Shown: positions 11,591-23,786 of the stretch, piece after piece | Layout of the letters: each line of letters starts with the position of its first letter | How positions within the stretch are numbered: the stretch's first letter is position 1 | Source of the DNA: Straminergon stramineum | Lineage: Eukaryota > Streptophyta > Bryopsida > Hypnales > Calliergonaceae | DNA: 64,000 bases | Direction of reading: 5' to 3' | NCBI GenBank assembly: GCA_963920665.1 | Contig: OY987265.1 | Location: 19,225,001 to 19,289,000, forward strand | Notes under the pieces: model-generated | What the model saw: the letters and a program-made list of their open reading frames with translations, nothing else | What the model was told of the DNA's origin: nothing | Databases searched by the model: none | Position numbers and translations under genes: made by a program

Positions 11591-12439
11591 TTATATAAAA
11601 TGCAAAAGTTGTTATTATGATTGGCAAGCTCTTTCTTGTAATATGCATTGAGAATAAGTGATGTGGTTGTCCATCTAAAACTTTGATTTCATTTAAGAAT
11701 CAATGAAAAAATCCTTCAAGAAAAGGACTCATTAGGGAACTATGTGGGTTTATTTTTAAGTACATTGATTTTATTTTTGAGTCTCCTAAGATTCTTTAGA
11801 GATATCCTACTAAGAAAAAAAATTTAGAGAATATGAAGAGTTTATAGTGGGGTGGCTCCAGAGTTGTTCTACATATATGGCTTGCAACAATCAAAGAGGA
11901 GTATAGTGAACATGCAAGCAAAGCAAAAATATACATCGGAACCTATCTTCTATTCTAATGAGAAATTAGCCCACTTGATGAAAATCAATGATATGGAGAA
12001 ATACAATAATGAGGCATTCAAAAATAGACAAACAATGAGGTTCTTCATAAAGAAGTTGGGTAAACTCACTACACTTGGTTTGAAGAAGTGATTGACTTGT
12101 GGATAAACCGTAGTGAACTTGCTCATGGATAAACCATTGTTGATGAAAGTCCCCTGAAATACTTTTTCCATTGATATTTTGTAATAAGAGATGATGTTAC
12201 TATGTTAATATGAATGGAAACGTCTGTCATATTAAATGCTTCTAAATTTTGAAGAATAATGTAATTATATTAAGTGCTTTTTTACATGATGTGTCATTTG
12301 AACAAAAATAAAGAATATTCAAAATGCAAGGTGCTGAGGTCCATGTATTGAATCTTGAATTTGAATTCTCTTGTGCAAATATTCTAAATTTTGTCAAAAA
12401 AAATATACTCTAGTTTGTTTGCTTCTAAACCATTGTGTG
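11591..12439. other. AT-rich intergenic DNA, no gene supported
   Basis: Open frames near 11852-12091 (+) and 11950-12171 (-) overlap on opposite strands. They have no recognisable domain and no coding-like composition. I see no repeat boundary here. Confidence 0.35.
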
Positions 12440-13215
12440 AGAAAATTCACAAAACCAAAGTTGAATTTTAATCCCCACAGATCAAGAGTCCTCTTGGGGG
12501 ATTCTAGGGAGTTTAGGTAGATAACTATAGTCTCAATTTTCATCATGATTTTCGGAAACTTTTTTTGAAGGTAGAAGAATACATTATCTTTATAGGAATA
12601 TCATTTTTTATTCAATTTTGGTGTCCCAAAACAAAAGTTGTGCCACCCTAAGCTAGAAACAAAGGTTAGCAAGCGGCACAAAAATTCAAAATTAAATTTT
12701 TCTTTTAATTTTTTCCTCAAATATTATATTTTGTCTACAAGTGAAGCTTTGATTCATTCTATTTGGACTAGTGATGAGAAAATTATGGACAATCTTGTTA
12801 TTTAGACAATCTAAGCATCTTTTTGAAAAAATCACTTATTAGATTCATTTTTTAATGCAATTTTCTCAATTTTTCTAAGAGCTTCTAACAAAGTAACAAT
12901 TCAATTTTTTCTTTAATCTTGGAACTTTTTCTACTTAACAATTTCTTAAAGAATGAAAATCAAGTGTTTTTTTTATGGAATTGGTTTTCCTAGACTTTCA
13001 ACTCAATTTTTCAATATAAATATTTTAAATTCAAAATCTATAGTGCAAATAAATTCCAAAAATGGTGGTCAAAGTCATTTGAAATTGCAAGTCAAAGTTC
13101 AAAAAATGTTTTATTCCAACTTTGAATGCTAATATCTTTCAATGTGTATGGTCAAACTTTATGAAAATTTTACCGCACAATTTTAGACAAGTGAAGTACA
13201 AGATCTTATGGTTAG
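12440..13215 (-). repeat. Dispersed repeat copy A3 (inverted relative of 3425-4235)
   Basis: Read on the minus strand this segment follows 3425-4235 and 4655-5460 in the same order, including gttgagtttgaaagtctagg-like and ttctttaagaaattgtt blocks. It is followed at 13240 by an arm of the 5825-type element, again in inverted order. The pair 3.4-4.65 kb and 12.4-13.6 kb therefore mirror each other across about 8 kb. Confidence 0.5.
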
Positions 13216-13239
13216 ATTCTAAAAGAATATTTTTTCTAT

Positions 13240-13589
13240 TTTTTGGATAAATGCAATGGAAGTAGTAGATTGGAATTGTTGTAAAAGAGGTTGCCCCTAC
13301 AAGAGGTCACCCTAGCTGCAATTGCCCTATACTCACAATCACCCCTACAAGAGGTTGTGCTACCTAATGTCGTTGTATACCAACAATCCCATGTCATGGT
13401 TAGAACCACACTCACCCCTGAATGTACCACGTGGATGCCATATGTCATCTCTATGGCCTAGGTAAAACTAGGGTAATTTTTTTGAAAGTCAAAGGTAAAT
13501 TTGATTCTATTGGATGTCGCGAGGGCTCTATAAGACATCGTGTGACATTTGGGTTGTCACAATGTCATCATGTCCAAGAAAAAAACCTT
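13240..13589 (-). mobile_element. Inverted solo arm of the MULE/foldback-like family
   Basis: The sequence ends at about 13589. Read inward on the minus strand it begins GGTTTTTTTCTTGGACATG, followed by the same blocks as the arm at 4242 and the right arm at 9330-9511. These include a gtcaaaggtaaatttgattc block and a cgtggatgccatatg block. It contains decayed gttgcccctac-type minisatellite units at 13280-13400. Confidence 0.45.
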
Positions 13590-15925
13590 CTCCTTTAGGA
13601 GTCCTTTAGGAGTTCATGGGTTAATTTAGGAGTCTTTGACCTCAAATGAATTCATATATTCCTCTGTGCATAACAACACTAATACCTAGAATGCACATTT
13701 GATCAATCCACTCTTCAAATTTAGATCGATGCAAATTTGATAATCATATAAACCATAATGTCCAACTTAAAAGCATATAACCAAATAAAAAATAAAATTA
13801 GAAAAATAATTAGCTCAAAAGTTCAAAGTATTTGAAAAAGATAGTGCAAGTTGTTGTCAACTAAAGTTCCATCTCTTGATTCAAGTCCAATTGTCTTGCA
13901 AATGTTTTCCCTTGTAGCCTCTATCTATATTTTGCCTATTGTATTTCTTTGAATTGGCCTCCATTCTTCTTGGGATGGCATCAATGAAATGATCTCAATT
14001 TTGAGTGACCAATATCCGGCTCTTTCTTACTTTCTTGAAATTAAGTTAAACATGAGAACAAAATGCAATGATTAATGAGGCCTCATGGTAAATTTTTTTT
14101 CTAAATTTGTCATCCTAGCTAGAAACAAAACATATCTTCAAGATGGAAGTTTCAAGAGTGCAATTCTAAACAAAAGAAACACAAAACCGAAGTACTAATG
14201 CAAGAATGAATATAAACCTTGGAAGCTACAAAAAAAACAAGGAGGTTCAAACAAGTTGACGCTTAAAGCCACAGGCTTGAATGAACTATTGGGCCATTAA
14301 AGATGCATAGAACACATTGTAGATGTTGGGGTGATAATGAGGTAAGTGTAGACAACTATGATGAGAAGCACATGCAAGTTATCAAGCAATAAAAATACAA
14401 GTTAGGCCTTCTAGATTAAGGCTTCACTCTTGTCCTAGTGATTTGTTCAAGTATAATTGTCCTTCTAAATTTTTTAAGTGACACCCCCCCCCCCACTAAT
14501 TGCAAGATTGTACACCCTAAACTTTAAAAACAAATCTTTCCTATGATTTCTCAAAGGTGAAGTGTTTTCTTTAAAAAAAATAGTAATAATAGCATGTGTC
14601 TTACAACGAGTGTAGTGCATTCAAACTATATGACATACTTTGAAAAATGATTTGAAACACTTAAACAAACATTTAACAAAATAAACTTTAGAAATATATA
14701 AAAATAATAATAAAATTGCAACATGTGCATCACGAAAGAAAAACCTAAATCGTTAATAACCTAATCAATCCCTAATAAATTAGGAATATCTTCTATGTGT
14801 TATTTTTTTTATAATTTTAAAATTGAATTCAAAAAGAGTTTCATTGGTTGTCTTTGCATTCATAGCTTGTGAAATAAAACTTTTCACAACTTTTATCTCA
14901 TTAGTGAAAATTGAACGATGCAAACTTTTTCCTATACTAGGTATCAATCTAACCAATTAAATGAAATTAATATTATAATAATGGATATTTCTAGTTTCTA
15001 GCTTTAGTATAGAAAATTGAAAGAAACATTACAAATTTTATAATATTTGGACCACCCCAAATGTACATAAATTAACTGTGCTCAATGAGATCAATGTGTT
15101 TACTATTGGCAATTTATCACCCAAAAACAACTTGAACTAGACGTTTAGGATATGTATAAAATAAATTGAATATTTATGGGGGTCATTAGTTTATTGATTT
15201 TGGTCAAGCCATTTGCCAAATCTCTTATTTATGAAAAAAAATGTATGACAAATGGATAAATATATTTAGAAATAGCATGAAATGGTGTTTCCACCTTGCA
15301 CTTCATTGCATGAATGATCTATAAAAAATAAAAATAAAATTTCAACAATGGAGATGGGCTATTAAAGAAGTATGTATTATATGGTTTTCTCTAGAAATGA
15401 TATCTCATCCATTATTGCTAGACTGTGCCTTGTATTTTGATCTCCAAGCTAATGTGAAAAGTAAGGTACAAGGCATGGTGAAGAGGGCTAATGCAAATGG
15501 ACACAATGTTGTCTTTGTCATACTATTGAGGGAGTTTTCATATCTATGTAAACATTTCTCGCCTCAACTTCTCATGCCTCATCATATGTCTATTGGCCGG
15601 TGGAGATTGAGGTTGGCTTAAAATCACATGTACAAATCTTAATTGACTCCAAGCTCTAGTGTCTGGGAAACTCCAACACCATGAGCAATAAAAATCCAAC
15701 CGTCAATGAACTAAGGTATGTATTCCCATAATCAATACTACCCCAAAATCCAACACCTAAATTTCAACTAGAAAGCTTTTATATATACCTAGATGTTGAT
15801 TACACAAGATGTACACAATTGAAATAGGAGTCTATGAGAGCCCTGTATTGTTTCTTGGTACACCTAAAGACAATATTTTGAAAATTTATAATTTAACCCT
15901 TAAACACCATGCTAGTGACTATGAA
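13590..15925. other. AT-rich intergenic DNA, no gene supported
   Basis: No coding region is supported. An 11-base cytosine run lies at 14484-14494. A 74-codon open frame at 15397-15621 has no recognisable motif. It lies in slightly less AT-rich sequence and could be chance. Confidence 0.35.
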
Positions 15926-15929
15926 AATT

Positions 15930-16110
15930 AGACCTTTTGAAACTATGTGACATCATCTACTTTAAAAAACATGAAAATAATCATTGGAGGTCAAACTAAT
16001 GTGGATGATCTTTCCTTTTTGTACAAGATCTTTGGGATGAATAGTTGCACTTTTGTCCTACAAAAAAGGATTCTCTGTCATTCATTGACCAAAAAATGGC
16101 CACAGTGTTG
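15930..16110 (+). repeat. Dispersed family D, copy 1
   Basis: The sequence from gtgacatcatctacttta through gatgaatagttgca to tgtcattcattga recurs inverted at 22085-22262 and 25925-26100. The three copies align without frame-breaking indels over about 50 codons in the direction atgacatcatc. See findings. Confidence 0.6.
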
Positions 16111-16164
16111 TTTATGGGTTAAACATATGGTGTCTAAATAATACATATATGAAACTTTTAATTT

Positions 16165-16312
16165 TTTAAAATTTTGTTATAGTGAGATCTCCAAAACCAT
16201 GTATCCTCCAATTGTGTCATTGGTCCCCTCGGAAAGCCCAAGCAAAGAAGGTTACACAAACTAGTGTTCTAACTCATGACAAAAAAATATTGAATTTTGA
16301 AGTTTTTATGGG
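16165..16312 (+). repeat. Dispersed family R2, truncated copy
   Basis: The segment carries the R2 core: gagatct, then a cctccaattgtgt block, ggaaagcc, aagaagg and a final gaattttgaagtttttatg. It stops abruptly at 16312, where GC-richer unrelated sequence begins. Other copies are at 21698-21930, 42565-42790, 43195-43345 and 51105-51355. Confidence 0.6.
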
Positions 16313-17040
16313 CCCCGTTAGGAGACGCTTACGCTCCCTGACGGGGAACCTCGGTGGATTTGGGGGAATGTGGAGGGGACGTGGAGGGGACTGCAGAGGA
16401 ACGGCGGGGAACGTACGTCTAGGTGCGTGTAACATGATTAAGCTTGTCTCTGGCTTTTTACTTTTTTTGCTTTGTGCGTTAATGTGAGATTGAAGAGCGA
16501 ATAATGCGGTGGCAGATTGTGACTCTTTGAGGTCAACGAGCGACCCCGTCGGGGTTGCGAATTGGGTCATTTCTTTTGGAATTGAATAAAGGCAGTCGTC
16601 CATTGTGTTTGTGGGGTACTTGTTCTCGACTGTGCAGTTTGTAGAGGAAGGATGATTCGTAACGAAGCTCTTGGTCAATTTGCACCATGGGCATACTTCA
16701 AAATGTTCAAATTTGTGAATTGAAAGATGCCAATACTTTCCGCATTGCACGGATGCGTACTTGACAATTCGTCAATTAAAAGCTCTGCATCCTTTTTCAA
16801 ATTTGTGTTTTATTCCTTATGGACTGAATAGGTGGAACTTTTTTGTATAAGAATCTTGATGAATTGTGTACTGGAAACAAACAAAGCGTAGGGTCCTCAT
16901 GGTTGGCATGGCGAGGTTTGTGAATGAGTTTCTTGAAATTATACTGTTCTAGATAGACAATAGTAAGAAGAATGGGGAGCTAATGTGGAGAATCAACCGT
17001 TGTCTCTGCGTTGCAGGTTTGTTTAGTCCTGACGATGGTA
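16313..17040. other. Gene-like island of higher GC, possible captured gene fragment
   Basis: Composition changes sharply at 16313 from AT-rich repeat to mixed, gene-like sequence. On the minus strand a 158-codon open frame (16274-16750) contains a Cys/His-rich stretch (C-G-K-Y-W-H and C-P-W-C). It has no ATG near its start and matches no family I recognise. A splice-acceptor-like ttgcag lies at 17013-17018 on the plus strand. It could be a gene relic or an exon captured by a mobile element. Function cannot be assigned. Confidence 0.25.
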
Positions 17041-17539
17041 ACATTGTACACCAAATTTTTTCAAAAGTTATCGCATTGTAAATGTGTTCATTATGCGAAA
17101 ATACATAATTGTTTGTTAAATCGGAGGGCTTTTTTTTCTAGAATCTCAAGAAACAAATGGGGTCATACTCCACTTGAACTCTTTTCTTTTACCTCTATTT
17201 GACAAACATTTAGTTCTTTGATTTCTATACTTGAATATATTTTTATTTTAGTTCATGTGTTTGAAGTTGTAAAAAACAAAAGGTAAAGTTTGTTTTACCT
17301 TTTCTTTATTTTTCTTTATTTTTAATGGATTAGAAGTCCACGTAGATGATGTGGATAGAATTATCGAGGATAGGAGGTGACCCATAGGGGTATTATGGCT
17401 CATGTGGCATCTTAGTGGCCAAAATCTACATGTTTAGGTGGATGGCATGGAAGTTGAGGTGGCGGATGAGGTGGAGGGTCATCTTCTTCCTCCTCCTTAT
17501 TTGCTTAGGAGACCTGTGACTTTGAGAGGGCATGACACA

Positions 17540-17815
17540 TTGTACATGGAGATTTTGGTAATGAAATTTTGAGAGATTTTGTATCTTGTTTTTGTGTTTC
17601 CAAAAAGCTATCACTCATCAAATTTGGAGTTAATATGTGTAACTTATGAGTTTGGGAGTGAAGTATTATGGAGTTGCCTCAAACTTTCAAGAGAATGAGC
17701 TTTGGTAGACTATGAAATGTGGAAAGTACTTTAGATTTGAGTGAAACTTGAGGAGTTTGTAGATACTTCTTTTAGCTTTCTGAAATGGGTTTATTTTCTT
17801 GATTTGGAGGTAGTA
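17540..17815 (+). repeat. 181-bp tandem array, left part
   Basis: A complete unit (about 17633-17815) and a diverged partial unit before it precede the solo LTR. The array continues at 18937. Each unit contains gagtgaag, actatgaa, gatttgagtgaaactt and agctttc blocks and ends tttggaggtagtatg. Confidence 0.65.
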
Positions 17816-18936
17816 TGTCACGACCCTCATCACAAGGCGTGCCCGTGCCACCTTGGTGAGCAAGGGGGACATTGGGGGTGACTCCCCAAGCCTTGCAAGA
17901 GATGAGGTGAGGGGGACTAGGAGTCCCGAGCGATCAGAGCGAGGTAGCGCTTTGATCCGGACAAATTTGGGGGCGTGTGATACATGCTTGGAAAGGTCTT
18001 CAGAAGACGCTTCTAACCGTCCAAAGAACGCGTGATTTGGACTTGCGAGTCAAAAGCTATGGGCGTTCAAAGTTGGGGGTGTCCTGGTCGCGCCGGGAGT
18101 GTCCTGGCCGCGCCGAGAATGTCCCAAATCTTTGGAGGGCGATATCTTTGCGAATACTTGTCCGAATGGAGCAAGTGAGTAGTCCATCGGCATCTACGCG
18201 TCGCGTAAATGTCGGAAATGGGGTCGCATGTGCGATTTGGATCCCGGAATGCAAAGTTATGCCGGGTGGAAGTTCAGGAGTCCCAAACTAGCGCGAATCG
18301 GGAGAAATGGGTGGTCTTCCAAGATGGGGTGCATCTTGGGGGTCCCCGGTGACCTTCAGTATAGGGGGGCTGCCGAATCCCGCAGAGAGTACTATGAGGA
18401 GGGGTGGTCTCCCTCCTCATTCCCGGATGGCGCCATGGTGAGCCTAAGTGGCCCCGAGTGGTGAGGCTAGTGTTGGAGCCTCACCACCACTTGTATGTTA
18501 CCATGGAGTGCTTGTGCCCTCCTTGATACCGGTTGGGTGGTGTCTCACTCCACACTAGGCCATGGTGTGAGTTCCGTTTGGTGAGTCCCGATTAGTGAGT
18601 CCCGAAATGAGTTGGGTTGGGCCTAGTGGGGAGTTGGGTCCCATTCAAGGGCGGTTAGCACCAGTGGGAGTAGTGCCTCACCGAGTGCTTGGACATCAAT
18701 AGAAGTTCCGTCCCATGTCATCAAATGACATGCTCGGTGTCTTGTGGGAGTTAAGTATTGGAAGGAAAGGATTGGGAGTCACGGAGGAATGGGGAACCCC
18801 GTGACTTGAGTTGGAACCTAACATTGTGGGTGCGTGGCATGTGCAGTGTTAGGAGAGCGTGAACCTTGGTGGCAGTAAGGTGTTAAGTGTTTGGAAAGTG
18901 AGCTTAAGGTGGTAAGTGCTACTAAGGGGCGCGACA
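17816..18936. mobile_element. Solo LTR (probably Ty3/gypsy-type), 1121 bp
   Basis: The element begins TGTCACGACCC and ends GGGGCGCGACA, the TG...CA ends of an LTR. It is flanked by the perfect 5-bp direct repeat TAGTA (17811-17815 and 18937-18941). Its composition is much richer in GC than the AT-rich array it interrupts. No gag-pol sequence is present, so this is a solo LTR left by recombination between two LTRs. TGTCACG-type starts are common in Ty3/gypsy LTRs, but the superfamily cannot be proved from an LTR alone. Open frames inside it (for example 17977-18291) are not considered genes. Confidence 0.8.
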
Positions 18937-19490
18937 TAGTATATGAAAGTTATGGGCTTGAGAGTAAAAGAGTAAAGAGATACTTTCGGGTTTTCAAGTG
19001 TGTGAACTTTGAAAGGCTATGAAAGGTGGAAAATAATTTAAATTTGAGTGAAACTTAGGGATCTTATAGATATTTATGTTAGCTTTCCAAAATGAGTTTA
19101 TTTTTTTAGTTTGGACTTAGTATGTGAAAGTTATGGGCTTGAGAGTGAAAGGGTGAAGTGACACTTTCGGGTTTTCAAGTGTGTGAACTTTGAAAGACTA
19201 TGAGATGTGTACAGTACTTTAGATTTGAATGAAACTTGGGTATTTTGTAGATATTCATGTTATCTTTCCAAAATGGGTTTATTTTCTTTATTTGGAGCTA
19301 GTATATGAAAGTTATGTGCTTGGGAGTGAAGTATAGGTGAGTTGCCTTTGAGTTGGGAAGGGTGAACTTTGACCGACTATAAAAGTCAAACAATATCTTA
19401 GTTTTGAGTGAGTTTTGAAGAGATTGTAGAAATTTTTGTTAACTTTTCAGGGACATATCACACTCTTAGTTTGGAATTGTATAGCGGACG
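18937..19490 (+). repeat. 181-bp tandem array, right part
   Basis: Three units start at 18937, 19118 and 19299, exactly 181 bp apart, each with the phrase tagtatatgaaagttatg or a close variant. The last unit is more diverged. The solo LTR sits at the boundary between units. Confidence 0.8.
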
Positions 19491-20728
19491 TGACACTTAT
19501 TCATCTATCAGACACTTCTTCAATGGGAGTTTATGAAGGACATGACTTTGTTTTTACTATTTTTTACCACACATGATGTATATTGAGACTTCATGACATC
19601 TTTGGAGGGGTCTATGGAAATGTGATAATATTTTGGTTCATATGGCATCATCGGGGAGGTTTATTATTATGTTTGTGACTTTGGCCATGGGATCTTCCAT
19701 TATTTGGGCCACATCTAGTTGCAGTTAGAAGCCCCGCGTTTTCCCAAGACAAGGCCTCTCTACTCAACAATGTGCTCTTGCACTTTGACACAATCACGCT
19801 CGTGCTTCAGGGTGTGAATGATTCCAACCATATTTACGGAGAGATTTCCAAGTTGTTTCAGGAACATTACAAGAGGGTGTGGATATGTAGAATCTATGGA
19901 AGACCTTGAGCCTCACGAGAGAGCTTAATAATGACGAAGAATGGTTGATTCGCAGGTGCTCTACTTGGAGAAATTTAAGCTTAGCACATTCTTGCTCGTG
20001 CTGTGGATTAGTAAACCCCTCATCTCTTGTGATAATTCTTGATTCCTGATGTGCAAATATGGATTTGGTGTTATATATCAATGCACTCCGAGGATGCCCT
20101 TTAGGAATTGAAGCTTCACAAAAGTGTCATCCGTATTAGTGAGCTATTGTTGCAAAGTTTCATTAGGTTTTGGGGTAAACTTGTGCGAAGGTAGAATAGG
20201 TTTAATATAATAGAAAATTAAATAATATAGTACAATATACAGAGCGTTGTCACTAAAGGCAAAGAGGAGAGTAGTTGTAAATTTTATGGATGGATTTTGC
20301 ACTAGAATGTACAGTACAATTGAAATGTTTGTTCTTAATGAAAATCTCAAGTTCTTTTTTCTGATGAACATTCTATTTTTGTTTCTAAATCATTGGTAGG
20401 AACCTTCCTTAGAATCATGAAGTTCTTCTTTTTCACTTGAAATTTGCATGAAATTATGCATGCAATTTGAAGTTCGTGCATTTTGAGATTTAGAGGATAT
20501 CAATTCTCTCCACTATGATTCTCATGAGTTACTTCATATGGCAGATCATTGCTAACTATTTCCATTTGAACTAACTAAAGAAAATAATGAATGTCCCTCA
20601 GAAAGAACCGTTTGTTCTGAGTTGAGTGTTTTCGATGTTGATCTCAATGAAATGCTTCAGTTCTGGTAACTCACGTGGCGTTTCGGTGGGAGTTCAAATA
20701 GGTTTTGAGGTCCATTCAACCAATTCCC
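19491..20728. other. Intergenic DNA with a gene-like stretch, no gene supported
   Basis: From about 19730 to 20110 base composition is more balanced. A plus-strand frame reads through roughly 60 codons before a stop, but no domain can be recognised. The remainder is AT-rich. It may be a decayed gene or transposase fragment. Confidence 0.25.
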
Positions 20729-21694
20729 TTAACCCCTCACCGCCGAAGGGGACGAAAAGTGTCCTCAGGTCAAATTCAAAGTCCTGTAACTTTTGCATCA
20801 CATGTTCGAATCAAATAAAACTTGTTGGAAAAGTTGCACTCTATATTCTAGTTTGTGTGGTAAAATTTTCAGATCAATCCAAGATGTACTGAATTTTTGG
20901 AAGCCAATCGAAGTTCACAAGTTCAATTCAAGTTCACCAAACTGCATTTGATGGCTGCAACTTCGGGGGCTTGTATCTCCTTCATCCAATGTTCGTTTTC
21001 AATAAAAATTTGTTGGGTTGTGTTCCCCTTGAAGTCTAGGTATTGTGGTAGAATTTTCATACCAATCCAAGTTGTTTTGAATGTTTGGGAGCAATTCGAA
21101 GTTCAAAATCCCAACATTTTTGAATTAGAGTGAACTTCGGAGGCTTGTTTCTTCTTCATACAATGTTTGTTTCGAATAATTTTTTTGAAAAAGTTGCACA
21201 TACTTGTCTAGTTTGTGTGTCAAAAATTTCATATCCATCTAAGAAGTAATGAGTGACTGAGAAGCATTTTAGGATGAGGAGGTTTAGTTTTTGTTGTGTT
21301 TTTTGCAACTTTTCTTGCTATTTTTTGACATTTCAAAGCCATTTTGCACACACAATGTCAATTAAATGATATTTTTTTTCATCAATGTGTTTGTTTGCTA
21401 ATTTTGAATCACTTATTAGTTTAAAGTTTCTTCATTTGAGTACATTTAGAAACCGAATTTCGCCTCCAAATGTGTTTATGGGAAAATTTCAGCATCCTTT
21501 TTCAACACTAAAATATTATAATCTTTCAATCTGTGGAGTCAAATGACACCAAATTTGTTGCAAGCCATTTACAACAAGTGCACTACAAGATTGTATGGTT
21601 GAGATCTCTATAAGTTATTAAAATTTATGTTTATAACACTTCAAAAGGAATTCTATTTTTGGAGCTATTTGGGCCTTTGGCGGTGAGGGGTTAA
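20729..21694. mobile_element. TTAA-flanked piggyBac-like non-autonomous element (966 bp)
   Basis: Both ends are TTAA (20729-20732 and 21691-21694) followed inward by the inverted repeat CCCCTCACCGCC, then one mismatch and AAGG. The inside has no transposase. It holds about three degenerate direct repeats of 170-180 bp, each with a gttggaaaagttgcac-type block and a gaagttcaaattc-type block. TTAA target duplications with CCC-starting ends are characteristic of piggyBac, which is the basis of the class call. Confidence 0.65.
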
Positions 21695-21697
21695 AGA

Positions 21698-21930
21698 ATA
21701 CTTGTGTGCCCTGTGCCGTTGCCATAGTCAAAATAAAAGGAAAAATATTTTTCTAATTTTTTTATTCAAAAAAAACTTTGAAATTCAATGACTTTTACAC
21801 CATAAGTCCAAATGTAGTGAATCAAAGCCTATGCACCCCTTCTCGCCGAGGGCTTTCCAACGATACCAAGCATGTGACTAGAGGACACATGGTCCATGAG
21901 ATCTCAACGTAACAAACAAAACAAAATAAA
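21698..21930 (-). repeat. Dispersed family R2, near-complete inverted copy
   Basis: Read on the minus strand the copy runs from gttacgttgagatctcatgg through a ggaaagccctcggcgagaag block and a tttcaaagttttttttg block. It ends in attttgactatggcaacggc and gggcacac. It matches 51105-51355 over its full length of about 235 bp. Confidence 0.7.
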
Positions 21931-22084
21931 CAACCTAACTTAAGGTATGGATTATGTGAAACCCGGTATTTTAAATTGACAACCGATTGTAGTATGAGGA
22001 TGGATAGTTTAATGAGGCAACCGCCAGTCCATCAATCCATTGGTCCTTTTTACGATCAAGTCTTTGCTTCATATATTGATCTTG

Positions 22085-22262
22085 AACCCACCCTTTTTGG
22101 CATTATGTTTTTTGTTCAATGAATGACAAGGAATTTTTCTCTCTAGGATAGAATTGCAACTATTCATCCTCGGAATTAGGGGTGGAAAGGGAAGATCTTC
22201 TACAGTAGTTTGACTCCCAATGGATATTTTTGGTTTTTCTAAAGTGGATGATGTCACGCATT
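22085..22262 (-). repeat. Dispersed family D, copy 2
   Basis: The minus strand reads atgacatcatccacttta then gaagatcttccctttcc, gatgaatagttgcaattc and tgtcattcattga. It aligns with 15930-16110 and 25925-26100 and keeps one reading frame open over about 50 codons. Confidence 0.6.
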
Positions 22263-23472
22263 TCCAAAATGGCTCATTTCCACAGTTAGCAGCCCATCAT
22301 TCAAGGATTAAGGAATGAGAAGAGCATGAGAAATCCATGAAAGAATATCAAGGTTAGATCATTGGATGATTTGCAAGAAACACTTGCTTATTTTGTTGAC
22401 TTATCACAATACTCATCCTTAGTTTTTTGTAATAAAATAGAAAAATAATTTTTGTTAAATTTTCAAAATGTAGCCAATGTATACACCTTTAAGAAGATTT
22501 TACCTTTAAAAGGTTGAGTGCAGAAAAATTCTTTCAGTAGGAGAATAAAAAAAGTGTAAAATCTCAAGAAAATAGATAACTCCATGTTTAGTGTTTACTA
22601 TGTGAAAAATAGGAAAAAAATTTAAAATTTAAAAAAAATTTCCATTTGTAACAACTCTATAGAGATGGCCAGATGGTCATTCACCAAAAGAACTACCATA
22701 ATAATATTTTACATGTTTTGAAATGGAAAAAAAGATTCACTTTGTAGACTTTCATACAACATACAATTAATTATTTTTAAAAATTTCCTTTGGACAATTA
22801 TAGCCGTAAGTCTACTAGAAGATTATCTGCTCTAAACTTTAGCTTCAAATTCATTTCTTTTTTTTGGGGGGGGTACTAAATAATACCCCATTAAATTGGC
22901 AAATGTGACAAAAAACTTGAAGGCTATTTTTGGACAAAAGAAGTTTTTTGAAGCTACCTCAAGTACAATTGCCTTAAGGGTAAACTGGTTTGGATTCGTT
23001 TCATCATTAAATCCCTTCCTATCCCCCACCTTCAATTGGCAACATTGTAGATGCATTCTTCCACCACATTTTTGTTGATTGATCATTGTCAATTATTAAT
23101 TTTCAAGCATCCATTTTTATTGCTTCAATGTCAAAAGCTTTAAGTCCATTCCAATGGCAAGGCTCATACATGGCCTAAATACTTCATACATAGGGGCTCT
23201 TGGACCCCGATATTTGACAAACCATTATTTGCTTTCAATAGGTCAACTACTTAGTACATAACTACTATATGAAAAAAACATCCTATGAATATGCTTATGA
23301 TTATAAATATGAAACACTTATGAAAGTATATAGTTCCTAAAAATTAACACACCCAAAATGCATATGACCATACTACTAACAAGCAGCCTATAGATGGGAC
23401 AAGGCTACACCACTTGATAGTCTACATTGTTGCACCTATACAAATGTTCTCAATGTTTAGAGATAAAGACTA
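22263..23472. other. AT-rich intergenic DNA, nothing recognised
   Basis: I see no supportable gene. Two opposite-strand open frames at 22832-23092 and 22896-23078 overlap one another and have no recognisable motif. A run of eight guanines lies at about 22866. Confidence 0.35.
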
Positions 23473-23786
23473 TTAACCCCTAAAGGACCAAGTTGCATTT
23501 TAATTTGGCAATATACTAAATGTAGGTAGCTCACTACAAATGGAATTTTTATTTTTTTATTTGAAATTTTCACACAACATGTGGACAAGGTTTTTCTCTA
23601 ATGCCCAACAATTTTCACAACTTTTGACTATAAGGTTACAAATTTATTATATATAATATGTGGCTTTTTTCTAGAGTAGGCAATCTAGTCAAATTAGAAA
23701 AAAATCACTTTTTTCATAAGAAAAAAGTTGAAATTGGTTTTCTAGATTTATACATACATAGAAAGCTTTGAATCATTTGATTTTGA

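Noticed and set aside
17853..18464. GC-rich open frames with gene-like composition
   Set aside because: They lie wholly inside the solo LTR defined by TG...CA ends and a TAGTA duplication, on several overlapping frames.
20729..21694. TTAACCCC ends as telomere-derived repeats (CCCTAAA)
   Set aside because: Some TIRs contain CCCTAAA by chance, but the 20729 element has CCCCTCACCGCC ends. The inverted pairing at defined lengths fits a transposon rather than telomere insertions.
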